From Gemmatimonas sp. (GTDB lineage Bacteria > Gemmatimonadota > Gemmatimonadetes > Gemmatimonadales > Gemmatimonadaceae), in NCBI RefSeq assembly GCF_027531815.1, contig NZ_JAPZSK010000017.1:62001-126000 (forward strand): a stretch of DNA of 64,000 bases, read 5' to 3'. The notes below the pieces were generated by a model that saw only the letters and a list, made by a program, of their open reading frames with translations, ran no database searches and was not told the origin of the DNA. Positions 42,728-51,380 of this stretch are shown here, one piece after another. A program made the position numbers and the translations under genes. Position 1 is the first letter of the stretch. Each line of letters starts with the position of its first letter.

Positions 42728-43317
42728 TGAGCAGGGCGGTGACGGCGGCGGCGCCACCCAAGCCGTCCAAGGCCGAGCTGGCCGCGGCGGTGCACAAGGT
42801 CGTCCCCGACCTGGTGGCGCCCAACCTCACCGTGCTCTTCTGCGGTATCAATCCGGGGCTGTACACCGCCGCCATCGGGCACCACTTCGGTCGCCCCGGC
42901 AACCGGTTCTGGCCGGCGCTGCACGGCGCGGGTTTCACGCCGCGGCTGTTCAAGCCGTGGGAGGAGCACGAGCTGCTGCCGCTGGGGTATGGCATCACCA
43001 ACATGGTCCCGCGCACCACGGCTGCAGCGTCGGAGCTTCGCCCCGAGGAGTACGTGGCCGGCGGCGCCCGTCTGGCGCACCTCGTCCGCCGCTGCACACC
43101 GCGTGTGGTGGCCTTCCTGGGGATCGGCGCGTACCGTACGGCATTCGGCCGCCCCAAGGCGCAGCTGGGTTTGCAGCCGGAGCCGCTCGAAGGCAGTCGG
43201 CTGTGGGCCCTTCCGAGCCCGAGCGGGCTCAACGCCAATCATCAGCTTTCGGATCTCATCGCGATGTTGCGTGCGCTGCGCCTCTGGGTGGAATCCCCTG
43301 CGGCGCGCGACCGCTGA
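42727..43317 (+). CDS. mug: G/U mismatch-specific DNA glycosylase
   Basis: A 196-residue uracil-DNA glycosylase of the MUG/TDG family that removes uracil opposite guanine. The water-activating motif GINPG is present, as are HHFGRPGNRFWPAL and the lesion-wedge segment LPSPSGLNANH. The ATG overlaps the mutS stop (TAATG). Confidence 0.93.
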   Translation: MSRAVTAAAPPKPSKAELAAAVHKVVPDLVAPNLTVLFCGINPGLYTAAIGHHFGRPGNRFWPALHGAGFTPRLFKPWEEHELLPLGYGITNMVPRTTAAASELRPEEYVAGGARLAHLVRRCTPRVVAFLGIGAYRTAFGRPKAQLGLQPEPLEGSRLWALPSPSGLNANHQLSDLIAMLRALRLWVESPAARDR

Positions 43318-43335
43318 CCCGTTTCGGCCCCCCTC

Positions 43336-44205
43336 ATGACTGCCACTTCCTCGTCCGCTCGCGGCCTTCGCCGTCGTTCCCGCGCGACCACTGCCATGAT
43401 CGCGCTGTCCGCCTTCGGCTTCGTGGGCCTCACCGGCGCCTTTGCGGGGTGCAGCGAGGGGGAGCCGGCGCCGGCGGATACGGGGACCACGCTGGAGACG
43501 GGGCCGAGAACGCCGGGCTACGGCGTGGAGGTGGTAGCCGAGTTCCCGCACGACACTGGGGCCTTCACGCAGGGGTTGCTCTGGCACGAGGGCAAACTGT
43601 TCGAAAGCACGGGCACCGTGGGGAAGTCGGGCATTCGTGAGGTGGCCCTGGCCTCGGGTAGGGCGCTCCGCCAGCAGCCGCTGGAGGAGCCGCATTTCGG
43701 TGAAGGCATCGTGATTCTCGGTGGCACGCTGTACCAGATCACCTGGCAGAGCGGCAAGGCGTTCACCTACGACTGGAAGACCTTCACGCGCACCGGGGAA
43801 CTGCGCTACGACGGTGAAGGGTGGGGACTCACCACCGACGGCACGTCGCTCATCATGAGCAACGGCAGCAACACGCTCATTTACCGTGATCCGAAGACCT
43901 TCGCCGCGCAGAAGGCCGTGACGGTGACCGATCGCGGCAACATGGTGTCGCAGCTCAACGAGCTGGAGTGGGTGAAGGGGGAAATCTGGGCCAACGTGTG
44001 GCAGAAGGATTCGATCGCGCGTATCGACCCTGCCACCGGGAACGTGACGGGGTGGATCGATCTCACCGGCCTCCTGCCACAGCTCGATCGCACCGGCAAG
44101 GAGGATGTGCTCAACGGCATCGCGTACGACGCGGCCACCGACCGCATTCATGTGACCGGCAAGCTGTGGCCCAAGCTGTACGAGATTCGGCTCAAGGCGA
44201 AGTAG
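43336..44205 (+). CDS. Glutaminyl-peptide cyclotransferase, lipoprotein
   Basis: A 289-residue protein of the plant/bacterial beta-propeller glutaminyl cyclase family (FPHDTGAFTQGLLW, FGEGIVILGGTLYQITWQ, QLNELEWVKGEIWANVW, LNGIAYDAATDRIHVTGKLWPKLYEI). It converts N-terminal Gln of exported proteins to pyroglutamate. The N-terminus carries arginines, a hydrophobic segment and AFAGC, a plausible lipobox, so it is likely attached to the outer membrane. Confidence 0.9.
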   Translation: MTATSSSARGLRRRSRATTAMIALSAFGFVGLTGAFAGCSEGEPAPADTGTTLETGPRTPGYGVEVVAEFPHDTGAFTQGLLWHEGKLFESTGTVGKSGIREVALASGRALRQQPLEEPHFGEGIVILGGTLYQITWQSGKAFTYDWKTFTRTGELRYDGEGWGLTTDGTSLIMSNGSNTLIYRDPKTFAAQKAVTVTDRGNMVSQLNELEWVKGEIWANVWQKDSIARIDPATGNVTGWIDLTGLLPQLDRTGKEDVLNGIAYDAATDRIHVTGKLWPKLYEIRLKAK

Positions 44206-44306
44206 CGAGGCACTGAGAACGTCAGCGACGAAACACCGACTCCCCCGGAGATCACGTGATGTCCGGGGGAGTTTGTAGTTCCTGGTACGAGTTGTTGGTC
44301 GTCAGT

Positions 44307-44360
44307 GCAACCGCAATCGCAACCGCAATCGCAACCGCAACCGCAACCGCAACCGCAACC
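44307..44360. repeat. Hexanucleotide tandem repeat (GCAACC/GCAATC)9
   Basis: Nine 6-base units, seven GCAACC and two GCAATC, sit immediately after the stop codon of the minus-strand metalloprotease gene. The stop itself lies in a degenerate tenth unit. The array is prone to slippage. Confidence 0.9.
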
Positions 44361-44362
44361 GC

Positions 44363-46699
44363 CTACCGCAGCCGCACGATGCCGTAGCGCAAGGCGGCCG
44401 GCGGCAGCGCGCCGTTGCTGGAGAGCTGCACGAGGGCGCGCTGGCCGGCGGGAACGCTGAAGCGGAGATACGCGCTCGTCCCGCCGGCCAACACGATGCG
44501 CTGCGGGGCGTTGCTGTTGAGGGTGCGCGTGGCGATGGGATACACCCCCAACGCCGCCCCGCCGCTGAGCCGCAGTCCCGGAAAGATGCTGCGGAAGTTC
44601 CACGCGGGATTCACGAACCGCGCCCCGAGACCGGCGGTGGTGGCGGCGCTGAAGTCATCCGCGATGAGCGAAACGGACCAATCGCGCAGGTACTCGGCAA
44701 AGCCGCCGCCGCCGAGTACCTGCTGCAGGTTGGCCACGCCGGTCGTGGTGGAGTTGACGAGCTGCCGCAGGAAGGTGGCCTCGCCGTTCGCCCCCTGCCG
44801 CGCCGCGGCAAAGCGCAGGAAGTTCCAGATCGCACCGCGGGTGGCGAGGGAATCGTTGGGCGCGTAGGGCGAGTTGGTTTCCGGCGCGATGAGAAAGCCG
44901 TAGAAGCGCGAGAAGTTCTGCGAGGCGTACGTGGTGAAGTTCTCGGCGCGCAGGCCGTTCACGTCGCTGAGCACGAGGTTGCTGCGCGACGAGTACCCGC
45001 TGATGCGCAGGTACAGCAGCTCTTCGGCCAGATGCGAGAGCCCCTCATCGAGCCACACCTGCTCGGTGGTGGTGCCGGCGCCGTTCACGTAGAGCCGCCG
45101 TGACGCGTTGATGAGGTGCTGCAGTTCGTGCGCGATGGTGTTGAGGTTGAGTCGCGTCACCACATCCTTGGCCCGACGGTTGCCGTTCACCAGCCCCTCG
45201 GGGTCGGGCACGAGCAGATAGAACATCTCCTGCTCGTTGGACGTGGCGCAGGCCGGCAGGCTGTTGCGCGCCGTTCGGGGATACAGATCCCGCGCGAAGA
45301 AGAAGCCGCCAATCGTGAAGTTCGAGTTGGCCGGTGTGAGCTGATTCACCGCCCGCGTGTAGAACAGGATGATGCGGCCGTACTGCGAGATGTTGGACGG
45401 CGCGCCGAAGGCGGCGGTGTCCATGGGGAAGACCAGCGTATCGAAGGTGGCCGCAATGGAGGCGAACTCCGCGTCGGTGTAGCCCCCCGCGGGGTTCTCC
45501 TTGTCGCTCACCACCAGCGCGCGCGTGCCCACGGCTGCGACCCGACCGGTGCGGGTATCGGCATTGCTGCACGCCTGACTCGAGTTGGCGTTCAGCCTGA
45601 TGTCGTCCCCCACCCTGATCGGGGTGAGGGCCGCCTGGGCGCGCGGTTCCTGGTGCCACTGCTGCGCGACGCCGGCGAGTGGTGGCAACTCCTGTTGTTC
45701 GCGCAGCCGCAGCGCCTGCTCGAAGCGCTCTGCCGGGGAGGGCATGTTGCCCAGCAGGGTGCCGGGGGGCATGGCAATCGTGTTGCCGGTGGGAAGGGGT
45801 GCCATGAGCGCGGCGGTGGTGGGCGCACGGGTGCCCACCGCGAAGACATCGGCCACGGACGTGAGGCCGAACGACGGCGCGGTGGAGATGACCGTGAGCG
45901 CGAACTCCGCGCTGAGCGTGCCCGGCGGCGCCTCGAGGCAGGCGGCGAGGCTGTTGGTCCCCGCCTGCGGATCGACCACTTCACCAACCGCGAGTGTCCG
46001 TGCCGCCGTGGGCCCGCAGGGGCTGGAGCCGGCGGCCCCGATGGTAAACAGCACCGTGTCGGCGCGCCCCGAAGCGGCGGCCACGACGCGCGCGGCGCCG
46101 GGCGCGAGGGCGGTGACCAGACCGGCGCCATCGACGGAGGCACGCGCCTCATCGAGCGAGGTGAAACTGAAACTCTGCCCCACGATGACGTTACCGAACT
46201 GGTCGCGCAGCGAGCCGCGCACCCGCAGCGTATCGCCCACCCCGAGGAAGCCCGCCTCGGGGATGGCCACCATGCTTGCGGCGGGGCCGGGGAGCACGGT
46301 GGCAATGAAGGGGGCCGGGTTGACGCCGTTCACCTGCGCACTCAGCCGCGCCGTGCCGGCGGTGATGCCCACCGTCCACGACGTGGTGGCAATGCCGCGG
46401 GAATCGGTGGTGCTGCTGGAGGGGTTCGCGGTTCCCGACCCCACACCCACGTCCCAATCCACCCGGCGCCCGGAAACCGGCTTGTTGTCCTTGTCGGTCA
46501 CGAGTACCGAGAGCGCCGCCGGGAGCGCGGCACCGGCTACGGCCGTCTGCTGGTTGCCCGCCTGAATGACCACGGCGGTGGGGGTGGCGCCGGGACCGGT
46601 GCCTTCGCTGGCGCGGCAGGCGCTCAGCAGGATGCTGGAGACGCCAAAGGCGGCAACCACGCGCGGGACACGACGACGGGTGAGAAGCAACGGGCGCAT
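44363..46699 (-). CDS. Large lipoprotein metalloprotease, M30-like, with Ig-like repeats
   Basis: A 778-residue protein. Lipobox LLSAC (Cys28). Two Ig-like repeats lie at about 40-220 (DKDNKPVSGRRVDWDV, RDQFGNVIVGQSFSF), then a peptidase domain with HELQHLI (524-528) and WLDEGLSHLAEELL (E552 as likely third ligand), the arrangement of hyicolysin-type (M30) enzymes. The start ATG 46699 gives the signal sequence. Its stop abuts a hexanucleotide repeat array. It is divergent from the TonB_C lipoprotein gene. Confidence 0.82.
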   Translation of the reverse strand: MRPLLLTRRRVPRVVAAFGVSSILLSACRASEGTGPGATPTAVVIQAGNQQTAVAGAALPAALSVLVTDKDNKPVSGRRVDWDVGVGSGTANPSSSTTDSRGIATTSWTVGITAGTARLSAQVNGVNPAPFIATVLPGPAASMVAIPEAGFLGVGDTLRVRGSLRDQFGNVIVGQSFSFTSLDEARASVDGAGLVTALAPGAARVVAAASGRADTVLFTIGAAGSSPCGPTAARTLAVGEVVDPQAGTNSLAACLEAPPGTLSAEFALTVISTAPSFGLTSVADVFAVGTRAPTTAALMAPLPTGNTIAMPPGTLLGNMPSPAERFEQALRLREQQELPPLAGVAQQWHQEPRAQAALTPIRVGDDIRLNANSSQACSNADTRTGRVAAVGTRALVVSDKENPAGGYTDAEFASIAATFDTLVFPMDTAAFGAPSNISQYGRIILFYTRAVNQLTPANSNFTIGGFFFARDLYPRTARNSLPACATSNEQEMFYLLVPDPEGLVNGNRRAKDVVTRLNLNTIAHELQHLINASRRLYVNGAGTTTEQVWLDEGLSHLAEELLYLRISGYSSRSNLVLSDVNGLRAENFTTYASQNFSRFYGFLIAPETNSPYAPNDSLATRGAIWNFLRFAAARQGANGEATFLRQLVNSTTTGVANLQQVLGGGGFAEYLRDWSVSLIADDFSAATTAGLGARFVNPAWNFRSIFPGLRLSGGAALGVYPIATRTLNSNAPQRIVLAGGTSAYLRFSVPAGQRALVQLSSNGALPPAALRYGIVRLR

Positions 46700-46832
46700 G
46701 ACGTTGAGCAAGGGGAGACCAATTCGGACATGACCGGCAGCACTGAAACATGACCTGCCGAGTACGACACGTGAATGCAGACGACGGCACATCGTGCGAC
46801 GCCGCCGGAGGGGGGGCGGTGTACATTCCAGC

Positions 46833-47282
46833 ATGCGTGCCGTAGGACGGTTCCTGCTTATGCCCCTCACCCTGCTCGGCTGTTCCGAGCGGGTGCGACA
46901 GGCCCGGCAGCCCCGGTCCGGAAGTGACGCCTGGCTGCGCAACGCGTCGCTTCTCGACCTGCCTGACGAACGCCCTCAGATACTCAACGGCGAACTTCCC
47001 TTCCGGTATCCCGTGGCGCAGTACGAGGCCGGGGTGCAGGGGGAGGTGCTGCTGCGGGTGTTCGTCGATTCCGGCGGCCACGTCGTGACCGACAGCACCA
47101 GGCTGGTCGAGCCGTCGGGGCACGCCGCCCTCGACAGCGCGGCGCTGGCCGGAGCCTCCCAGCTCCGATTCCGCGCCGCCCGGCGCGGCGGTGTCCCCAT
47201 TGCGGTTTCGCTGCTGTTTCCCGTGCACTTCCGACACCCGGGGGGGCTTCCTCCCCGGGACTCCCTGCGACCTCCCCCGTGA
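46833..47282 (+). CDS. Lipoprotein with TonB C-terminal domain
   Basis: A 149-residue protein. A short signal with lipobox TLLGC is followed by a TonB_C-type domain (VAQYEAGVQGEVLLRVFVDSGG, ALDSAALAGASQLRFRAA). As a free lipoprotein it cannot energise transport in the usual TonB way, because it lacks an inner-membrane helix. It may act as a periplasmic adaptor. Its stop overlaps the GTG start of the CBS gene (GTGA). Confidence 0.75.
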   Translation: MRAVGRFLLMPLTLLGCSERVRQARQPRSGSDAWLRNASLLDLPDERPQILNGELPFRYPVAQYEAGVQGEVLLRVFVDSGGHVVTDSTRLVEPSGHAALDSAALAGASQLRFRAARRGGVPIAVSLLFPVHFRHPGGLPPRDSLRPPP

Positions 47283-48754
47283 CACCCACCACGATGGCCA
47301 CCTCGCTCCCCACCGACGTGCCCACCCCGGCGCCGGCAGCCGCCGGCTCCGGCTCCTCCGCAGAACACGTGCGGCACCGCCGTCCCTATGACAGCGTGCT
47401 CGAGACGATCGGCTGGACGCCACTCATTCGCCTGGCGCGGGTGGCCAAGGGGATCCGCACGCCGCTGTACGGCAAGGCGGATTTCTTCAATCCGGGCGGC
47501 AGTGTGAAGGATCGCATTGGCATGCCCATGATCGAGGCGCACGAGGCGGCGGGGACGCTCAAGCCGGGTGGAACGATCGTGGAGGCGACGAGCGGCAACA
47601 CGGGGGTGGGGCTGGCCATTGCGGCGGCGCTCAAGGGCTATCGCTGCATTTTCACCATGCCCGACAAGATGAGCCAGGAGAAGGTGCGCCTGCTCAAGGC
47701 GTTCGGGGCCGAGGTCATCATCACGCCCACGGCGGTGCCGCCGGATCATCCGCAGAATTACGTGCAGATGGCCAAGCGCATCGTGCGGGAAACGCCGGGC
47801 GCGGTACTGGCCGGGCAGTTCGAGAACCCGGCCAATCCGGCGGCCCACGTGGCCACCACAGGCCCCGAACTGTGGGAGCAGACGGAGGGGCGCATCACGC
47901 ACTTCGTGGCCGGCGCCGGTACGGGCGGCACGATCAGTGGCGTGGCGCGCTACCTCAAGAGCCGGAACCCCAACATCAAGATCATCGCTGCCGACCCGCA
48001 GGGGAGTGTGCTGGCCGACCTGTGGCGCACGAAGGGTGAGGGGCATCCCACGGGCGCGCCGTACAAGGTGGAAGGGGTGGGGCAGGACTGCGTCCCGGCC
48101 ACACTCGACATGGACATCATCGACGAGTTCATCTCGGTGGGGGACAAGGATGCCTTCACCATGGCACGCCGGCTCACGCGCGAAGAGGGGATCTTCGTGG
48201 GGGGCAGCGCCGGGATGATTGCGCATGCGGCGCTCACGGTGGCGCGTCGCCTCGATGACCCGAACGCGCTGGTGGTCACCTTCCTGTGCGACACCGGCGA
48301 GCGCTATCTCAGCAAGGTGTTCAACGACGAGTGGATGCGCGAAAACCAGCTGCTCGATTCGCCGCACACCAGCATCGAGAGTGTGTTGGGCAACAAGGAT
48401 GCGAGCGCACCGGCCATCGTGAGCGTCACCACCGGCGCCACGGTACGCCAGGCGATTCGCCTGATGGCGTTGCACAACGTGAGTCAGGTGCCGGTCATGG
48501 ACGGCGCGGTGTGTGTGGGCAGTGTGGCCGAGTCGCGGCTCACCACGGAATCGCTGGCCGACCCCAAGGCACTCGACAAGACGGTGAGCGATGTCATGGA
48601 CCAGCCGTTCCCGGTGGTGGAGCACGACGCGCCGGTGGAAGCGGTGGCGAAGCTGCTCTCCAAGTCGAACCGTGCGGTGCTGATGCGCAAGGACGGCGTG
48701 GTGCAGGGGATCGTGACGCGCTTCGACGTGCTGGAGTACCTGATGCACCGGTAA
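47279..48754 (+). CDS. Cystathionine beta-synthase with CBS domains
   Basis: A 491-residue enzyme. The PLP fold has Lys77 in GGSVKDRIG as Schiff-base lysine, phosphate-binding SGNTG at 105-109 and GAGTGGTISG. Two C-terminal CBS domains span about 365-490 (SVTTGATVRQAIRLMALHNVSQVPVM, MDQPFPVVEHDAPVEAVAKLL). The domain pair points to cystathionine beta-synthase (serine plus homocysteine) rather than plain cysteine synthase. GTG 47279 is coupled to the preceding gene. ATG 47294 is possible. Confidence 0.9.
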   Translation: MTPTTMATSLPTDVPTPAPAAAGSGSSAEHVRHRRPYDSVLETIGWTPLIRLARVAKGIRTPLYGKADFFNPGGSVKDRIGMPMIEAHEAAGTLKPGGTIVEATSGNTGVGLAIAAALKGYRCIFTMPDKMSQEKVRLLKAFGAEVIITPTAVPPDHPQNYVQMAKRIVRETPGAVLAGQFENPANPAAHVATTGPELWEQTEGRITHFVAGAGTGGTISGVARYLKSRNPNIKIIAADPQGSVLADLWRTKGEGHPTGAPYKVEGVGQDCVPATLDMDIIDEFISVGDKDAFTMARRLTREEGIFVGGSAGMIAHAALTVARRLDDPNALVVTFLCDTGERYLSKVFNDEWMRENQLLDSPHTSIESVLGNKDASAPAIVSVTTGATVRQAIRLMALHNVSQVPVMDGAVCVGSVAESRLTTESLADPKALDKTVSDVMDQPFPVVEHDAPVEAVAKLLSKSNRAVLMRKDGVVQGIVTRFDVLEYLMHR

Positions 48755-48784
48755 GGTGTGGCCGCGCCTGCGGCGCGGCCTTCA

Positions 48785-48880
48785 TGACAAGGGAGGGGGC
48801 AGGGGGAAGACTTTCAGAGAAAGGGAGCAGGTGGTTTGCTCTACCTTCTGACGATCTTCCTCCTGCCCCCTTCCTTGTCA
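48785..48880. repeat. Purine-rich inverted repeat, copy 3
   Basis: The 26-base left arm (48785-48810) pairs with 48855-48880 (two mismatches) around a 44-base spacer, the same size as in copy 1. GC hairpins flank it on both sides (GGCCGCGCCTGCGGCGCGGCC before; a GGCGCGCCGC.. element after). It lies between convergent genes. Confidence 0.85.
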
Positions 48881-48919
48881 ACCACAGCGGCGCGCCGCAG
48901 GCGCGGCGCCTACCACTCC

Positions 48920-49921
48920 TTACCCGTCCCGCTCGAACGCCGCATCAAAGCGCACGTCGCTTGGCGGAAAGTCCACCGCCTTCACGCGGGCGCAGGCTTC
49001 CCGCGCGCCGAACGCACGGTCCATGCCAATGTCTTCCCACTCCACCGACAGCGGGCCGGTGTAGCCTACCCGGTTGAGCGATCGCACGATCCCCTCGAAA
49101 TCCACGCGTCCGCGCCCGATGGAGCGGAAGTCCCAGTGGCGATCGCGGTGTCCAAACTCGAGGTGACCGCCGAACACGCCGCTGCGCGTGGGACGGTCGC
49201 TCCACCACACGTCCTTCATGTGTACGTGGTAGATGCGATCGCCGAACGTCTCGATGAAAGCGAGATAGTCCACGCCCTGATAGGCGAAGTGCGACGCGTC
49301 GAAGTTGAAGCCGAAGGCGCGGCGCCCACCCACGGCCGCCACGGCGCGCTCGGCCGACGAGATATCGAAGGCAATCTCGGTCGGGTGCACCTCGAGGGCG
49401 AAGCGCACGCCGACCTCGTCGAAGCTGTCGAGAATGGGATTCCAGCGGTCGGCGAAGTCGCGGAAGCCGGCGTCGATGGCCGACGGCGACACCGGGGGGA
49501 ACGAATAGAGCAGCGGCCAGATGCGGGAGCCGGTGAAGCCCGGCACCACCGTCACGCCCAGCTTTGCCGCCGCGTGCGCCGTGCGCTGCATCTCCTCAGC
49601 GGCGCGTCGTTGCACCCCGGCGGGCGTGCCGTCGCCCCAGACGCGCGGGGGCACAATGGCCTGGTGCCGCTCGTCGATGCGGTCGCACACCGCCTGCCCC
49701 ACCAGATGATTGCTGATGGCGTGCACCGCGAGGCCATGCTGCGCCAGCAGGTCACGCTGACGCTCAACATACCCATCTTCGCTGACCGCCCGCTCCACAT
49801 CGAAGTGATCGCCCCAACAAGCGAGCTCGAGACCGTCATACCCCCAGTCACGCGCCATGGCGGCAAGAGTGGCGAGCGGCAGGTCGGCCCACTGGCCGGT
49901 GAACAGCGTGACGGGGCGCAT
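48920..49921 (-). CDS. TIM-barrel sugar phosphate isomerase/epimerase-like protein
   Basis: A 333-residue xylose-isomerase-like TIM barrel ([75 protein letters not shown]). The His, Glu and Asp residues at strand ends would bind a divalent metal. It is encoded 80 bases downstream of a Gfo/Idh/MocA oxidoreductase on the same strand, a common pairing in sugar or inositol catabolism. An 11-base tandem repeat lies in that gap. Confidence 0.85.
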   Translation of the reverse strand: MRPVTLFTGQWADLPLATLAAMARDWGYDGLELACWGDHFDVERAVSEDGYVERQRDLLAQHGLAVHAISNHLVGQAVCDRIDERHQAIVPPRVWGDGTPAGVQRRAAEEMQRTAHAAAKLGVTVVPGFTGSRIWPLLYSFPPVSPSAIDAGFRDFADRWNPILDSFDEVGVRFALEVHPTEIAFDISSAERAVAAVGGRRAFGFNFDASHFAYQGVDYLAFIETFGDRIYHVHMKDVWWSDRPTRSGVFGGHLEFGHRDRHWDFRSIGRGRVDFEGIVRSLNRVGYTGPLSVEWEDIGMDRAFGAREACARVKAVDFPPSDVRFDAAFERDG

Positions 49922-49951
49922 GGGATGCAGAACGGGAAGAGGAAGAAGGAA

Positions 49952-49995
49952 ACGGGGAGAACACGGCGAGAACACGGCGAGAAAACGGGGAGAAA
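49952..49995. repeat. Four 11-bp tandem repeats
   Basis: Units ACGGGGAGAAC, ACGGCGAGAAC, ACGGCGAGAAA and ACGGGGAGAAA follow one another exactly, one DNA helical turn each, just upstream of the sugar-isomerase start on the minus strand. Confidence 0.85.
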
Positions 49996-50001
49996 ACGTC
50001 G

Positions 50002-51183
50002 TCAGGTTGGCGGCGTGTAGGCGGCATCGACCCAGTGACCGCCGCTGCCCACCTCCCCGCCACTGCGCAGCGCCGTCTCGATGAAGTGCACACCAATGGC
50101 GCCGTCCTGCACCGTGGGGAAGTCCAGGTCTGCGGGATCGGGCGCGTCGCCGGCCACTCGTGCGGCGATGGTGCGCAGCGCATTGGCATACACATTGGCG
50201 AACGCCTCGAAGAAGGCCTCCGGATGCCCCGACGGCAGCCGCGTGGCGCGCTGCGCCTCGGGACTCAGGTAGCCACTGCCCCGCGTGAGCAGCTGTAGCG
50301 GACCGTCGACGGGGCGCAGCAGCAGGCGGTTGGGATCTTCCTGGGACCACTCCAGCGAGGCCTGACTGCCGTACACGCGCAGACTGATGCGGTTCTCCTC
50401 GCCGGTCGCCACCTGCGAGCAGTGCAGGATGCCACGCAGCCCGTCGTCGTAGCGCAGCAGGAGGTTGGCATCGTCATCCACCCGCCGTCCGGGAATGACC
50501 GTGCCCACGTCGGCCATGAGGCGCGAGATGCGCCGTCCCGTGACGTAGCGCGCGAGCTGCTCGGCATGAGAGCCGATATCGCCCAGGGCGCCCGCGCCGG
50601 CACGCGCGGGATCGGTGCGCCAGTCGGCCTGTTTCTGCCCGCTCGTTTCGAGCGCGGTGCCGAGCCATCCCTGCGTGTACTCCACCACGACCTTGCGGAG
50701 CGTGCCGAGGGCCCCCGACGCCACCATGGCGCGGGCCTGCTTCACCAGGGGATACCCGGAGTAGTTGTGTGTGAGCGCGAAGACGACGCCATGCTCCGCC
50801 ACCAGGCGGCAGAGCGCCTCGGCATCGGCGAGCGTGGTGGTCATGGGCTTGTCGCAGATCACGTGGAAGCCCCGCGCGATGAAGGCGCGGGCCGCGGCGT
50901 AGTGCACGTGGTTGGGCGTCACGATCACCACGACGTCGATGCGATCGCCGGGTGACCGCGCTGCCTCGCCCTCGGCCATCGCCTCGAAGCTGGGATAGCA
51001 GCGGGACGGGTCGAGGTGCAGGGCGCGACCCTGCTCGAGCGACTTCTGCGGATTGGTGGAGAAGGCGCCGGCGACCAGCTCGGCCAGTCCGTCCAACTCG
51101 GCGGCGCGCCGGTGCACCGCCCCGATGAAGGCGCCCGGGCCTCCCCCCACCATCCCGTAGCGCAGTTTGCGATTCAACGGCAT
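50002..51183 (-). CDS. Gfo/Idh/MocA family oxidoreductase
   Basis: A 393-residue NAD(P)-dependent dehydrogenase. The N-terminal Rossmann motif is [15 protein letters not shown], followed by [14 protein letters not shown], the family's [18 protein letters not shown] (catalytic Lys) and [19 protein letters not shown]. The C-terminal half is the usual substrate-binding sheet. ATG 51183 begins the conserved part. It leads an operon with the TIM-barrel isomerase gene. Confidence 0.9.
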   Translation of the reverse strand: MPLNRKLRYGMVGGGPGAFIGAVHRRAAELDGLAELVAGAFSTNPQKSLEQGRALHLDPSRCYPSFEAMAEGEAARSPGDRIDVVVIVTPNHVHYAAARAFIARGFHVICDKPMTTTLADAEALCRLVAEHGVVFALTHNYSGYPLVKQARAMVASGALGTLRKVVVEYTQGWLGTALETSGQKQADWRTDPARAGAGALGDIGSHAEQLARYVTGRRISRLMADVGTVIPGRRVDDDANLLLRYDDGLRGILHCSQVATGEENRISLRVYGSQASLEWSQEDPNRLLLRPVDGPLQLLTRGSGYLSPEAQRATRLPSGHPEAFFEAFANVYANALRTIAARVAGDAPDPADLDFPTVQDGAIGVHFIETALRSGGEVGSGGHWVDAAYTPPT

Positions 51184-51380
51184 CGATCCTCCAGCAGGGA
51201 CTCGGCAATCGCCGACAGGTGGACCCCGTGGAACGAGGCCGCCGTCGTGCGCGGGCGCGCGGGCGCCCGATACAACTGCAATTCTAGGTGGTGCCCCATC
51301 GCGGGCAAGCAGGGCCCCCAGGCGGCATGCGAGTTCGCAGCAACTGTTGTGACGTTTGTGCTGTCCACGGGGTTGCGCTG

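Noticed and set aside
44148..44603. Minus-strand frame with a Gly-Cys repeat tail
   Set aside because: Produced by reading the hexanucleotide array in a wrong frame.
49952..49995. 11-bp repeats as a CRISPR array
   Set aside because: Units are contiguous without spacers. No cas genes or CRISPR-like arrays exist in the window.
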